NCBI RefSeq assembly: GCF_900112775.1
Contig: NZ_FOYZ01000003.1
Coordinates: forward strand, 65,494 to 129,493
DNA from: Anaeromicropila populeti
GTDB taxonomy: Bacteria > Bacillota > Clostridia > Lachnospirales > Lachnospiraceae
DNA length: 64,000 bases
Reading direction: 5' to 3'
Part shown: positions 10,018 through 19,329 of the stretch, in pieces
Layout of the letters: every line of letters starts with the position of its first letter
How positions within the stretch are numbered: the first letter of the stretch is position 1
The notes under the pieces: model-generated
Seen by the model: the letters and a program-made list of their open reading frames with translations, nothing else
Databases searched by the model: none
Told to the model about the DNA's origin: nothing
Position numbers and translations under genes: made by a program

Positions 10018-10060
10018 TATAAATTTCTCCTTTCATAAAGCATCACAAGCTAGTTACAAA

Positions 10061-10109
10061 AAAAATCTCAAAGAGGAAGTATCGTTATATACCCCTCTTT
10101 GAGATTTTT
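10061..10109 (-). terminator. Strong hairpin at the start of the metal-uptake transcript
   Basis: A perfect 16-bp stem (10061-10076 with 10094-10109), 17-nt loop, followed on the minus strand by eight T. It lies between the immunity-gene array and the lipoprotein gene and overlaps the predicted +1 of the operon promoter. It could simply end the upstream operon, or act as an attenuator. Confidence 0.75.
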
Positions 10110-10112
10110 ATC

Positions 10113-10142
10113 ATTATAAACTATATTGTTGTAAATTACAAC
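10113..10142 (-). promoter_or_regulatory. Promoter with a 15-bp palindromic operator
   Basis: On the minus strand, TTGTAA (10136-10141) and TATAAT (10113-10118) are 17 bp apart. A perfect 7-1-7 palindrome, GTTGTAAATTACAAC (10128-10142), covers the -35 box. The position suits repression by a dimeric, possibly metal-sensing, regulator; which one is unknown. Confidence 0.65.
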
Positions 10143-10255
10143 CATATTATGAACGGTTTATCTGGAGGATAAATTTAGAAATGAAAGAATTATGCCTTCT
10201 GCAAACGCCTTTCCTTTTTGCATTTCCAGCCGATTCACATTACTACACTGCTTTT

Positions 10256-11107
10256 TTATTGCAAGCTAGTCCACCCATTATTCTGCAATTCCTCTTCATA
10301 TGGAAAGGTCTGTTCGTTATAAATCTCACGCCATTCAAAGCCTAGTCCACCTTTTCTTACCACTATGTATACCGTATCGCCAACTTTTACATCCAGACCA
10401 TAAAAATTCCGAAACCACTCATAACCTTTTACAGAATCTTCTTCTGGTATTCTAAAATTTCTCCCATTAATACCACTTAATTCAGTTTCTATGACTTCTG
10501 TTTTTTGTATTCTAACAATTGTTTGATTAAAACTCTGATTTACACCTATCAACGTATTCATGCAATAGAAAAAAACAATTGCTATTGTAATGCTTCCCAA
10601 AATCATTACAAGTAGTCCAGCTTCTTCCTTTAATTCTAAAATCTCTTTCCACCATCTCAACAAAATAATTGCACTTACTATGATTGATGTAGTAAAAAAA
10701 TATAACGCAAACTTTCCATTATAATATGGTATATCCTTGTAAAAAAATATTCCCATCCCTACAAAGAAAAACATTCGAATCATTGCTGGTAATCTATCTT
10801 CTTTTGTCATCATAAAGACATGTGCTTTCGTACCAATTAGTAGTGAATATAGAAATGCTATTAAAGGTATTACACCCATAAGCACTACAATCCAACTATA
10901 TCGATATCCAAATTCATAAAACATGACAATCAAAATATAGCATATTGTCTTCAGCCCCTCCAGTACTCGGCTTTCCCTAAACTTCCCCCTTAGTTCTGCC
11001 AACGCTTCTTCTCGTTTTGTTATTACAAGGAAACCTTCTCTTATTCCGCTCAAATCAGTAAACCAAATATACAATAACAGAAGCACACGAATTATTCTGC
11101 CTATCAT
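10256..11107 (-). CDS. Immunity-like polytopic membrane protein, copy 1
   Basis: A 283-aa protein with about six hydrophobic helices in residues 1-190 and a soluble C-terminal tail of about 80 residues. The ATG has GAGAGGGAAATTAAAAAG upstream, as in the other copies. The membrane part is nearly identical between copies; the part after VIETELSGINGR varies and then reconverges at VGDTVYIVVRKGG. This copy has a unique C-terminus (NNGWTSLQ). It is the last of three tandem copies directly downstream of a VgrG-type effector gene, where cognate immunity genes usually lie. I do not recognise a Pfam name; immunity is inferred from context. Confidence 0.75.
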   Translation of the reverse strand: MIGRIIRVLLLLYIWFTDLSGIREGFLVITKREEALAELRGKFRESRVLEGLKTICYILIVMFYEFGYRYSWIVVLMGVIPLIAFLYSLLIGTKAHVFMMTKEDRLPAMIRMFFFVGMGIFFYKDIPYYNGKFALYFFTTSIIVSAIILLRWWKEILELKEEAGLLVMILGSITIAIVFFYCMNTLIGVNQSFNQTIVRIQKTEVIETELSGINGRNFRIPEEDSVKGYEWFRNFYGLDVKVGDTVYIVVRKGGLGFEWREIYNEQTFPYEEELQNNGWTSLQ

Positions 11108-11159
11108 CTTTTTAATTTCCCTCTCTTATACCTATCCCCCACCGAATTCAACTACTTAG

Positions 11160-11996
11160 TTACCCATTATTCTGCAATTCCTCTTCATACGGAAAGGTTT
11201 GTTCATTATAAATCTCACGCCATTTAAAGCCTAGTCCACCTTTTCTTACCACTATGTATACCGTATCGCCAACTTCTAAATTAAGGCTATACGTATTAAG
11301 ATATGAACTATGCCCTTTAACCGAATCATCAATTGGTATGTCAAAGGAACGTCCATTAATACCACTTCATTCAGTCTCGATGACTTCTGTTTTTTGTATT
11401 CTAACAATTGTTTGATTAAAACTCTGATTTACACCTATCAACGTATTCATGCAATAGAAAAAAACAATAGCTATTGTAATGCTTCCTGAAAGTGCCATAA
11501 GTGATACTGCTTCTTTCTTTAACTCTAAGAAGTCTTTCCACCATCTCAGTAAAATACCTATACTTATTATTGCTGCTATAGTAAAAAAATACCCCGCAAA
11601 CCTCCTGTCATAATACGGTATATCCTTGTAAAAAAATATTCCCATCCCTACAAAGAAAAACATTCGAATTATTATTGGTATGTCATGATCTGATATCATA
11701 ATAAATGCATGTGTTTTTCTGCTAATAAACAAGGCATAGATAAATGCTATTAAAGGTATTACACCCATCAGCACTACAATCCAACTATACCGATATCCAA
11801 ATTCGTAAAACAAAACAATCAAAATATAGCATATTGTCTTCAGCCCCTCCAGTACTCGGCTTTCCCTAAACTTCCCCCTTAGTTCTGCCAACGCTTCTTC
11901 TCGTTTTGTTATTACAAGGAAACCTTCTCTTATTCCGCTCAAATCAGTAAACCAAATATACAATAACAGAAGCACACGAATTATTCTGCCTATCAT
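11160..11996 (-). pseudogene. Immunity-like membrane protein, copy 2, interrupted by in-frame TGA
   Basis: The same gene as its neighbours, but codon 210 is TGA (11367-11369) where copy 3 has CGA and copy 1 TTA. Reading through the stop gives an intact 278-codon frame ending QNNG, with no frameshift. Translation as written yields a 209-aa protein with all membrane helices but no C-terminal tail. A single transition could restore it. The upstream ribosome site and spacer are identical to those of the other copies. It may be a recent loss of function or an altered-specificity reservoir. Confidence 0.85.
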
Positions 11997-12048
11997 CTTT
12001 TTAATTTCCCTCTCTTATACCTATCCCCCACCGAATTCAACTACTTAG

Positions 12049-12885
12049 TTACCCATTATTCTGCAATTCCTCTTCATACGGAAAAGTCTGTTCATTATAA
12101 ATCTCACGCCATTCAAAGCCTAGTCCACCTTTTCTTACCACTATGTATACCGTATCGCCAACTTCTAAATTAAGACTATATGTATTTTGAAATGCCCAAT
12201 CTCCTTTAACTGAATCTTTTTTTGATATTGTAAATCTACGACCATTAATACCACTTCGTTCTGTCTTGATGACTTCTGTTTTTTGTATTCTAACAATTGT
12301 TTGATTAAAACTCTGATTTACACCTATCAGCGTATTCATGCAATAGAAAAAAACAATAGCTATTGTAATGCTTCCCAAAATTATTGCAAGTAGTCCAGCT
12401 TCCTCCTTTAATTCTAAAATCTCTTTCCACCATCTCAACAAAATAATTGCACTTACTATAGTTGATATAGTAAAAAAATATAACGCAAACATACCATTAT
12501 AATATGGTGTATCCTGATAAAAAAATATTCCCATCCCTACAAAGAAAAACATTCGAATCAATGCTGGTAATCTATCTTCTTTTGTCATCATAAAGGCATG
12601 TGCCTTCGTACCGATTAGTAGTGAATAAAGAAATGCGCAAAAAGGTATTACACCCATAAGCACTACAATCCAACTATACCGATATCCAAATTCGTAAAAC
12701 AAAACAATCAAAATATAGCATATTGTCTTCAACCCCTCCAGTACTCGGCTTTCCCTAAACTTTCCCCTTAGTTCTGCCAACACTTCTTCCCGTTTTGTTA
12801 TTACAAGGAAACCTTCTCTTATTCCACTCAAATCAGTAAGCCAAATATACAATAACAGAAGCACACGAATTATTCTGCCTATCAT
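12049..12885 (-). CDS. Immunity-like polytopic membrane protein, copy 3 (nearest the effector)
   Basis: 278 aa when started at the ATG at 12885, which aligns with the starts of the other copies and has GAGGAG upstream. Longer in-frame starts up to 12942 overlap the effector gene and lack a site. Hydrophobic helices occupy residues 1-190, followed by the variable tail (INGRRFTISKKDSVKGDWAF). It lies 25 bases after the VgrG-effector stop, so it is the best candidate for cognate immunity. A membrane-embedded immunity protein suggests a toxin acting at the membrane, which is an inference. Confidence 0.8.
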   Translation of the reverse strand: MIGRIIRVLLLLYIWLTDLSGIREGFLVITKREEVLAELRGKFRESRVLEGLKTICYILIVLFYEFGYRYSWIVVLMGVIPFCAFLYSLLIGTKAHAFMMTKEDRLPALIRMFFFVGMGIFFYQDTPYYNGMFALYFFTISTIVSAIILLRWWKEILELKEEAGLLAIILGSITIAIVFFYCMNTLIGVNQSFNQTIVRIQKTEVIKTERSGINGRRFTISKKDSVKGDWAFQNTYSLNLEVGDTVYIVVRKGGLGFEWREIYNEQTFPYEEELQNNG

Positions 12886-12910
12886 CTTTTTAATTCTCCT
12901 CTCATATTCC

Positions 12911-15592
12911 TTATTCCGTTCCCCAACTGCTTTCATCCTCAAACATATCTTTTATATAGTCAAATCGTTTCATATAGCCATCTATAGCTCCTACTGCCTC
13001 TCCTCTTGAAAAAGCAAGCTTATTCTCATTCCGATTATCCACTTTAATAAAATTATAAATTAATTCATTTGTATGGGTAATGGCACAGTATCCCGCAGGA
13101 ACACTCAATTTCTTTACATTACTTTTAGCTGTACTCAGGCTTTCTTTTGCTAGTTCACGTGAAGAATTCATATCTTGCAATCCGTCTCTAGTTGCTTTGT
13201 AAGCAGATTTTGCTTCTGCCTGTGCATTGTTTGCCTGCCTTATTGCCTTTTTTCCTGCTTTCCCTTTTTTCTTATTTTTCTTCACTATTTTATTACGGTT
13301 CTGCTCTGCTATTCTTTTGGATTTTTTAGCTTTCTCAAGAGCTTCCTCCCCTGATTTTATTTGCTTCTCAGTTGGGGCTTCCTTTAAAGCCTTTTTCGCA
13401 TTTCCTACCTCTTTCCGTGCTAAGTCTTTCTTTGCCGCCTTTTCTGCTCCATCATCCATATATTTTCCTAGTTGACTTATACCTGGAATTTTTTCTATCA
13501 GTTTCTTGCTTTTACTTCCAACATTCTGCATTAATTTTGTGCATCCTGGAAGATTTTTGGTAATTGCTTTTCCAGCAGCATTTTTCAATTGGTTTCCTCC
13601 ATATTTTATAACATGGGAGTCAAAAAGACCATATGTTGCTGCGGATGCAAAAGCAGCCTCTCGCAAATCTACATCCCACGCATAACCTGCCATTCTATTA
13701 TCAACAATAGTTGATGTCATATTTCCTGCAAAATCTATAGTCCCACCTACTGAATCTTTAATTAAAACTTGTGTAAGTGGACGCATCTTCCCTATCTTGC
13801 TTGCCTTCCCCAGCTTACTTAATGCCCCCACTCCAAGTGCCTGTGTCACTGCACCTATAAAAGCTTGAGCCGCGCCACGTTTCATATAATCCTGTACACT
13901 ATAATCTGCTCCACTCTGACATTCCTCATATGCCATTACACCAATTGTAAAGCCTCCACTTGCTACACCCGCTGCGGCGATTCCTACCAGTACACCTACT
14001 CCTACTCCTGTACAGCACAAAGCAACAGCTCCTACAACTACCGCAGTCGCAGCTACTACTGCAACTGCACCAAGGGCAACCTTTCCCACAATATCCCAGA
14101 AACTTTTTTTCTTTACTTCCTTCTTTACTCCAGGTACAGGTGCATCCTGAATCATGGAATAGAATTCCGTTTGCGTAAACCTCATATAAGACTTTCGTCC
14201 TGCTGCATCAAACTGATAGTGCATCCAAAAAGAAGCAGCTATAGTACTTAGACTTCCAACTAGCTGAATTTCACCTTTGAAAGCACCAACAAAGAAACAA
14301 GATGCATGAAACTCAATTTTCTTATCTGCTACCAGTGTAAAATCTCCTGCCGTTTCCATATAAATACCAAGCTTATCTACTAAATTCAAATTAGAAAAAG
14401 ATAACCCGTTCTCATCTTCCGTAGTGGCAAAATTAATGGTATCCATATTTAAATCCATCAACATGCCATCCTCTGTAGTAAAATGCTTGTTAGAGGTATT
14501 TCCCATTTTGGGACTGCTGGTACCATTTTTTCTAATGCAGTTTACAACTTTACCACTGCTCTCATCATTATCACTAAAATAAAGAGACACTGTTGTTCCG
14601 ATCTGTGGCATGCAATAAACCAAATTCCCTGTTTCTGGAGTCCATTGATAAGGATACGCTACATCATCCAAATGCTCGTCATCCTCCAGCTTTAAACTTA
14701 GTTTTAATGTTTCTGCCTCTGTCTCAATTACCTCGCCAAGAATAGTATGCCCGATAAAATAGTCATTGAACTTTCTCGTTACCTTACTATAATTCTTTCC
14801 TGCCAATCTGTATTGATAAATTAATTCGCCGTCGATTAATTCTGTTGTCTTCTTGCAAATCACCAATGTTGTTTCCTTAAATACAACCGTCTGCCCTAAA
14901 CTTGCGTCTTCCTTACAGCAAATTTCATAATACATAAAGTCTTTTTTAGACATCCCTGCGGTTTTTCCGCCTAATTCATAATATTTTTTTGAAATGCCCT
15001 GCTTATAAAACTTATGATTCAAGCTAATTCCAGACTGCTCCAAGCTGCTTCCCACATCCAGAAAATATGTATTTGTTTTTTCATTTACTATGACCGGCTG
15101 CTCATAAATGCTTGATAGCCGCCTTAGAAACTGCCAGTCGGTTTCATTATATTGTATCACAGGCATTTGAATTCTTCTGCTTTGTTCTGTATTCCATCTT
15201 ACTGGGATACCCAATACTTTATTCATAATATCTTCATGGGTTTTGCTGACATCCTGAAAGGAACGATTTTTCCATTCCTGATCCAACTTGCAGCTTGTAC
15301 CTATTAATTCTACAGACAACTCATTGGTTTCCGAATCTAGAACCTCTATTTCGAATTTTTCAATATAACCCACAAATAAACGCAATTCTTTTCCACTCTT
15401 ATATTCTGCAATCACTTGAATCAAGATGTCCTGTGATCTGCTCTTTATCTCATCTACGTTAGCGTCTTCTTTTAATATTCCGCGAAACTGTGCTCTTGGA
15501 TGTTTGTTGGGCTGCTGGCTGATTTTGAATTCTGTAAGCACTTCTATTTCATCAAAACAACTAATTTTTATTTCACCAAATGTAGTAACCAT
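12911..15592 (-). CDS. VgrG-like spike protein fused to a polymorphic-toxin-type C-terminus
   Basis: About 893 aa. Residues 1-430 resemble phage late-control D/VgrG spikes (FVGYIEKFEIEVLDSET, YNETDWQFLRRLSSIYEQP) and match the separate VgrG gene upstream. Residues of about 500-545 are a Gly/Ala/Val-rich hydrophobic stretch, as in effector translocation or pore regions. Residues of about 550-630 resemble pre-toxin segments, and 710-815 are a Lys/Ala/Glu coiled coil. No recognised nuclease, deaminase or ADP-ribosyltransferase motif is visible at the end. The ATG at 15592 is preferred to the GTG at 15610, which lacks a site. The downstream membrane immunity array suggests a membrane-active toxin. 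Confidence 0.78.
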   Translation of the reverse strand: MVTTFGEIKISCFDEIEVLTEFKISQQPNKHPRAQFRGILKEDANVDEIKSRSQDILIQVIAEYKSGKELRLFVGYIEKFEIEVLDSETNELSVELIGTSCKLDQEWKNRSFQDVSKTHEDIMNKVLGIPVRWNTEQSRRIQMPVIQYNETDWQFLRRLSSIYEQPVIVNEKTNTYFLDVGSSLEQSGISLNHKFYKQGISKKYYELGGKTAGMSKKDFMYYEICCKEDASLGQTVVFKETTLVICKKTTELIDGELIYQYRLAGKNYSKVTRKFNDYFIGHTILGEVIETEAETLKLSLKLEDDEHLDDVAYPYQWTPETGNLVYCMPQIGTTVSLYFSDNDESSGKVVNCIRKNGTSSPKMGNTSNKHFTTEDGMLMDLNMDTINFATTEDENGLSFSNLNLVDKLGIYMETAGDFTLVADKKIEFHASCFFVGAFKGEIQLVGSLSTIAASFWMHYQFDAAGRKSYMRFTQTEFYSMIQDAPVPGVKKEVKKKSFWDIVGKVALGAVAVVAATAVVVGAVALCCTGVGVGVLVGIAAAGVASGGFTIGVMAYEECQSGADYSVQDYMKRGAAQAFIGAVTQALGVGALSKLGKASKIGKMRPLTQVLIKDSVGGTIDFAGNMTSTIVDNRMAGYAWDVDLREAAFASAATYGLFDSHVIKYGGNQLKNAAGKAITKNLPGCTKLMQNVGSKSKKLIEKIPGISQLGKYMDDGAEKAAKKDLARKEVGNAKKALKEAPTEKQIKSGEEALEKAKKSKRIAEQNRNKIVKKNKKKGKAGKKAIRQANNAQAEAKSAYKATRDGLQDMNSSRELAKESLSTAKSNVKKLSVPAGYCAITHTNELIYNFIKVDNRNENKLAFSRGEAVGAIDGYMKRFDYIKDMFEDESSWGTE

Positions 15593-15633
15593 ATTTTCAC
15601 CACTCCCCACCTCATACTATTTTTTCTGCTTCA

Positions 15634-16113
15634 TCATCCATCTTTTTCACCCTTATACTCCATTCCACTAGATAAAGGTGTTATGATTCCACCATTTAAA
15701 CATTTCAGGAAGGATTTTGTGGTCACTACTTTACAATCACTTCCATCCTGAATTCTAACGTCCTCCTTTGTATCTGACCATTTATTTAGTGGAAAAACTG
15801 GAATACATTTGCCACCCTCCACAATACTTCCTGCTGGCGGTGTCTCTTCTCCGTCTGGTACATAAGGGGTCAGTACAATTGGATTTGCATTTTTCGGCAG
15901 ATTGGAACACACGCCAAAGTAATCTATATTCCCTGTTGGTCCAATGACACAATCATTTTCGTGTACAATAGGATGTTTATATTCATCCTCTGTTATCACA
16001 ACTTCTCCATGATCTTCTGGAAGGTTTAACCTTCTCGGATGGGAACCACAATTACATTGCAGAAGCGCTCCCCTCATTAAATAAACATCACCATCACTTT
16101 TTGTATCAGCCAT
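15634..16113 (-). CDS. PAAR-like DUF4280 spike-tip protein
   Basis: 159 aa with an early YLMRGALLQCNCGSHPRRLNL motif and later Cys residues (NDCVIG, FGVCSN, GGKCIP, SDCKVV), the pattern I associate with DUF4280. These are PAAR-like tips found beside VgrG proteins in Firmicute contractile-system-derived toxin loci. It would cap the VgrG spike. AAAGGAGGAAAG precedes the ATG. It sits between the Imm11-like gene and the VgrG-effector gene in a tightly packed operon. Confidence 0.82.
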   Translation of the reverse strand: MADTKSDGDVYLMRGALLQCNCGSHPRRLNLPEDHGEVVITEDEYKHPIVHENDCVIGPTGNIDYFGVCSNLPKNANPIVLTPYVPDGEETPPAGSIVEGGKCIPVFPLNKWSDTKEDVRIQDGSDCKVVTTKSFLKCLNGGIITPLSSGMEYKGEKDG

Positions 16114-16114
16114 G

Positions 16115-16654
16115 TCACTTTCCTCCTTTTATTACTTCAATTTCTTCTATTCCCAGTCCAGTTATTTCTCTACGCAACAATGCCTCTACCAAATCCAGCC
16201 GCATTACAACTGTTCTTTTCTTTATCCCATCTAGTAAAAATACACTCCTATTAATAATATTAGTTTCCTGAATCACTGGCTTTATTACTTCACTCTTATT
16301 CAGATTAAACTGGCTCCTGCTGTCTAAACAGTCCACTTTATGTAAAATGGGAAGATAATAAAAATCTACATCACTATTCTTCTGGTGATCCTGAAATATG
16401 ATTTCTTTGTACTCCAGGTTTGGTTCAAATAATTTCACTACCTCAAACACCTTCTTGGAACACATAAAAAATGGAAACGTAAGAATATCTGGATAAAACA
16501 GATTGGGATCTGCTTTTACATTTAGTACCGTCCGAAAAGGTATTTCCTCTGCTGTTTCCACGTTTAATTTATCCACATCAATTTTTCCAAACCAATCTAA
16601 TATTTGAGGTGTATGAGAAAAATCCTTATTCTGTTCTATCAAAAAATATTTCAT
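16115..16654 (-). CDS. Imm11/DUF1629-like protein
   Basis: About 179 aa. The layout, with an opening MKYFLIEQ, a PDILTFPFFMCSKKVFEVV patch and a closing RSVFLLDGIKKRTVVMRLDLVEALLRRE, resembles the Imm11 (former DUF1629) immunity or accessory family common near DUF4280/VgrG genes. The ATG at 16654 overlaps the preceding gene's stop (ATGA-type coupling), with GAGGGGG upstream. The function here, whether immunity or effector adaptor, is unresolved. Confidence 0.65.
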   Translation of the reverse strand: MKYFLIEQNKDFSHTPQILDWFGKIDVDKLNVETAEEIPFRTVLNVKADPNLFYPDILTFPFFMCSKKVFEVVKLFEPNLEYKEIIFQDHQKNSDVDFYYLPILHKVDCLDSRSQFNLNKSEVIKPVIQETNIINRSVFLLDGIKKRTVVMRLDLVEALLRREITGLGIEEIEVIKGGK

Positions 16655-17277
16655 CAAATTTCCCCCTCTGCTTGCCCGTTAGCTTCCCCGGCATCAAATA
16701 ACACCTCATATGCTCCATATAATTCACCAAATATAACTTGAAAGGAATCTGTTTTTTCTAGTTCATCAAAACTTGTCAATTGAAATAATTCGGTTAAATG
16801 TAACCCCAAGAACACTAAAACCATTTTCATATAATCTGATGCCAGACGCATTTCAAAATTTCTCAATTCACCTTTTTCTACACGAATTACCTCCGAGGAA
16901 ATGTTTCTTTCAAAAAATAAAATATCCTCATCATAATACTGCATAATAAATTTAGGTTTCCAAACCCCACATACTTCCTGCTTGTCCATATAAAAATTTG
17001 AATCGTAGATTTGTATGTAAACATCATAGCTTTTTGTTCTTATGCTGCTCCGTAAAAAGAAAACAGCAATTTTATCAATCTTGCCCTTTTCATCTTTCTT
17101 TTGCAAATCAATTCCCCAACGAAACACTTTATCAAAGGACTCCAGAAAACCCGTCATAACTTCATTCGCATGGAGTTCCTGATATTTACCTGCCTGCTCC
17201 ATATTTTTCTTAAATCGCGGTTCCATTATGGGAATCCCTTTTTCCATAATTTCCTGTTCTCTATTCATCCATTCCAT
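16654..17277 (-). CDS. Unknown protein of the VgrG/DUF4280 operon
   Basis: 207 aa, soluble, with no signal peptide. The composition suggests a mixed alpha/beta fold: beta segments around DKIAVFFLRSSIRTKSYDVYIQIYDS, and helices at the C-terminus (MKMVLVFLGLHLTELFQLTSFDEL). Its stop overlaps the Imm11-like start and its ATG overlaps the VgrG stop (TGATG), so it is translated as part of the spike operon. I do not recognise the family. An adaptor or chaperone for loading effectors on the spike is plausible only from position. Confidence 0.7.
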   Translation of the reverse strand: MEWMNREQEIMEKGIPIMEPRFKKNMEQAGKYQELHANEVMTGFLESFDKVFRWGIDLQKKDEKGKIDKIAVFFLRSSIRTKSYDVYIQIYDSNFYMDKQEVCGVWKPKFIMQYYDEDILFFERNISSEVIRVEKGELRNFEMRLASDYMKMVLVFLGLHLTELFQLTSFDELEKTDSFQVIFGELYGAYEVLFDAGEANGQAEGEI

Positions 17278-18734
17278 CAGGCCTTCTCCTGCAATTTAAG
17301 CCTTGCTCCTTTCATAATAACATCTTCATTTAAAACTAATCCTGTATTTCCTTGATAAAATGCTAATGCCGCATCTGCTGTCACTGTAATATCTTCCTGC
17401 ATACTATGTATTTCAATAAATTTCTCCGCTTTAATACAAATTGATTCTGAGCTTGTAATGGTAATTCCAGATTCATCATCCAATACAATACTGCCTACAG
17501 CCGGATTGGTAATGGAAATACAGGACGGCGTAAACAGAATTTCTTTATTGGCTGAATTTTTAAAGGATTTATAACTCGGATCTGTTCTGGCAGGTGGGAA
17601 ATCACTATCGGATGTCTCTGGTGCTGACCCTTGAGATACTTCTAAGTGAACCGCACTGATTGCATATGCATCCTGTTCCTTTTCTGTTGGAAAGTATATC
17701 CGAATTGTATCTCCTGACTCTGGCATACAATACCATCCTGTTCCGTCTGGTGAAGAATATACTGTAGAATAGGAAAACTCTTTCACACCGTGATCCGCAT
17801 ATTGCCTGTCCACCTCCAAATTAACCTGGATGGTATCTCTCTGGGCACTTTTCACAGTTCCTCCAAGAGATGCGCCAATTAACTTCATGTTATATTTAAT
17901 TGGATGTTTGAAACCATTTCTTGTTGTTAACGTATAAGTATTCATTAATTCTTCCCCGTGAAATTTAGATTCAACATTTAGAATATATAGTGGTTTTCCT
18001 CCATTTAATTGAATGCAGTCACCTAATTCATATATCTCACGACTGTCAAAGGAATAATAGAATGCATCCTTTTTTGTTAAGCCATTGGTATCCGCTTTTA
18101 CTTTTTTTTCATAATCATCGACTGCCTTTGTTATCTTATAATGATGCATATCGGACGGTTTTTCTTTTGCTGCCTGCCCCATATCTAGCCCAAAAAAATA
18201 TTTTGCTCCTTTATTCGTAAATGCTGGGCGAATAAAGGTATTATTATTTGATGCCATTCGTATTGCAAAATCCCAGTCTGTTTCTTTATATTGCACAATT
18301 AAATGACCTATTGCATTGTTTCCATCTTCTAAAAACACACTCTGCGCCTGCACATCTGAATTCAGCTTTTCATTACTTTGTAAAACCTGTTTTACTGTCA
18401 TGCCCGCGTTTTGAAATGTCCGAGTGCGTTTTTTCAAATCAAGGTTTCTGGAACCAGTAATTAAGGACAAGGTCAGTATTTTAACATCTGTAGTGTCAAT
18501 CTCCATCTCTTCTACCATTCCAACAAAGATGCAGGTTTTACTTTTATTTTCATCTATCGCATATACTTCCAAATAATTTTCGCTCTCTGCCTGGGCAAAG
18601 CAAGAATCTTCATCCTCTTCTTGAATGATTCCAACAATTTCAGCTCTTCCATGTTTATTTAAACTTTTTTGAATGGTACATTTTAATACATTAGTAAAAT
18701 GAATCCCACTGACTTTTATATTACAAGCTCTCAT
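17277..18734 (-). CDS. VgrG/phage late-control-D-like spike protein
   Basis: 485 aa. The N-terminal gp27-like region includes IFVGMVEEMEIDTTDVKILTLSLITGSRNLD and YKETDWDFAIRMASNNN, shared with the effector spike downstream. The centre has an oligonucleotide-binding-type segment (GWYCMPESGDTIRIYFP). The C-terminus has short beta repeats (SITNPAVGSIVLDDESGITITSSESICIKAEKFIEI, read across its length) typical of a trimeric needle. It probably trimerises as a spike. No tube, sheath or baseplate genes are in the window, so the delivery machine, if any, is elsewhere. Confidence 0.85.
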   Translation of the reverse strand: MRACNIKVSGIHFTNVLKCTIQKSLNKHGRAEIVGIIQEEDEDSCFAQAESENYLEVYAIDENKSKTCIFVGMVEEMEIDTTDVKILTLSLITGSRNLDLKKRTRTFQNAGMTVKQVLQSNEKLNSDVQAQSVFLEDGNNAIGHLIVQYKETDWDFAIRMASNNNTFIRPAFTNKGAKYFFGLDMGQAAKEKPSDMHHYKITKAVDDYEKKVKADTNGLTKKDAFYYSFDSREIYELGDCIQLNGGKPLYILNVESKFHGEELMNTYTLTTRNGFKHPIKYNMKLIGASLGGTVKSAQRDTIQVNLEVDRQYADHGVKEFSYSTVYSSPDGTGWYCMPESGDTIRIYFPTEKEQDAYAISAVHLEVSQGSAPETSDSDFPPARTDPSYKSFKNSANKEILFTPSCISITNPAVGSIVLDDESGITITSSESICIKAEKFIEIHSMQEDITVTADAALAFYQGNTGLVLNEDVIMKGARLKLQEKA

Positions 18735-18735
18735 T

Positions 18736-19329
18736 TCATCGAACCTCCTTATCTAATTCCTTCGTGGTATCCACAATGGATTTTATCACTTCTATGGCGA
18801 CCTCTTTCCAAAACGGCATATCCTGCAACATACAATTAAAAATGCCATGAAGCATTTTACCATCTAGAGGCATACAATACATAATATTATATAAAATGCC
18901 GTCAAATACATGATTCTGAAACTCAAACCATCCGGCAAATGTCCCACTAACCTCTTCTTTTTTCAATTCTCCAAAGGACATAGATGGATTCATATTCTTT
19001 AATATATTTTTCAAATTATCTCTGTACTCTATTACCATATCTTCCTGAAAAGGAATATCCACCAGGCTAAACGCAAAATTAATTCCACCAGCTTTATTGG
19101 TTTTAATAATTTGAGGTCTTTGCTCAGAAGGATATTTCAATTTCATAATTGACTCTGGCAAATCAACAAAACTTTCTGGTAATAAAACGCTTAATTTTTC
19201 ATCAAAAAACAGGTTTCTTTGAAACATATATAATTCCTCATTTATGTATATCCCTGTTTCTAAATCACCTGTCGTTCCTATTTTGCTGGAATTTAATATT
19301 TTAATGACTGATTCATCTCCGTATTCCAT
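18736..19329 (-). CDS. DcrB-like (DUF1795-type) accessory protein
   Basis: About 197 aa from the ATG at 19329, chosen because GGGAGG lies six bases upstream; the longer frame from 19368 has no convincing site. The sequence (LPESFVDLPESIMKLKYPS, GINFAFSLVD, AGWFEFQ, YNIMYCMPLDGKMLHGIFNC) has the beta-strand layout of DcrB/DUF1795 proteins, which occur with VgrG spikes as effector adaptors. No signal peptide. It lies one base upstream of the VgrG gene. The assignment is by pattern only. Confidence 0.6.
   Translation of the reverse strand: MEYGDESVIKILNSSKIGTTGDLETGIYINEELYMFQRNLFFDEKLSVLLPESFVDLPESIMKLKYPSEQRPQIIKTNKAGGINFAFSLVDIPFQEDMVIEYRDNLKNILKNMNPSMSFGELKKEEVSGTFAGWFEFQNHVFDGILYNIMYCMPLDGKMLHGIFNCMLQDMPFWKEVAIEVIKSIVDTTKELDKEVR

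Larger units (their letters stand above)
10270..12885. repeat. 889-bp tandem triplication of the immunity-like gene
   Basis: The three start codons lie at 12885, 11996 and 11107, exactly 889 bases apart each time. The repeated unit includes the whole gene plus the roughly 52-base spacer, which is almost identical in both spacers. Divergence is concentrated in two short blocks, a mid-protein patch and the C-terminal tail. The equal spacing implies duplication by unequal crossing-over and possible copy-number change. Confidence 0.92.

Noticed and set aside
13227-13475. Phe-rich plus-strand frame opposite the VgrG effector
   Set aside because: It is the mirror of the Lys-rich coiled coil on the minus strand, with no ribosome site.
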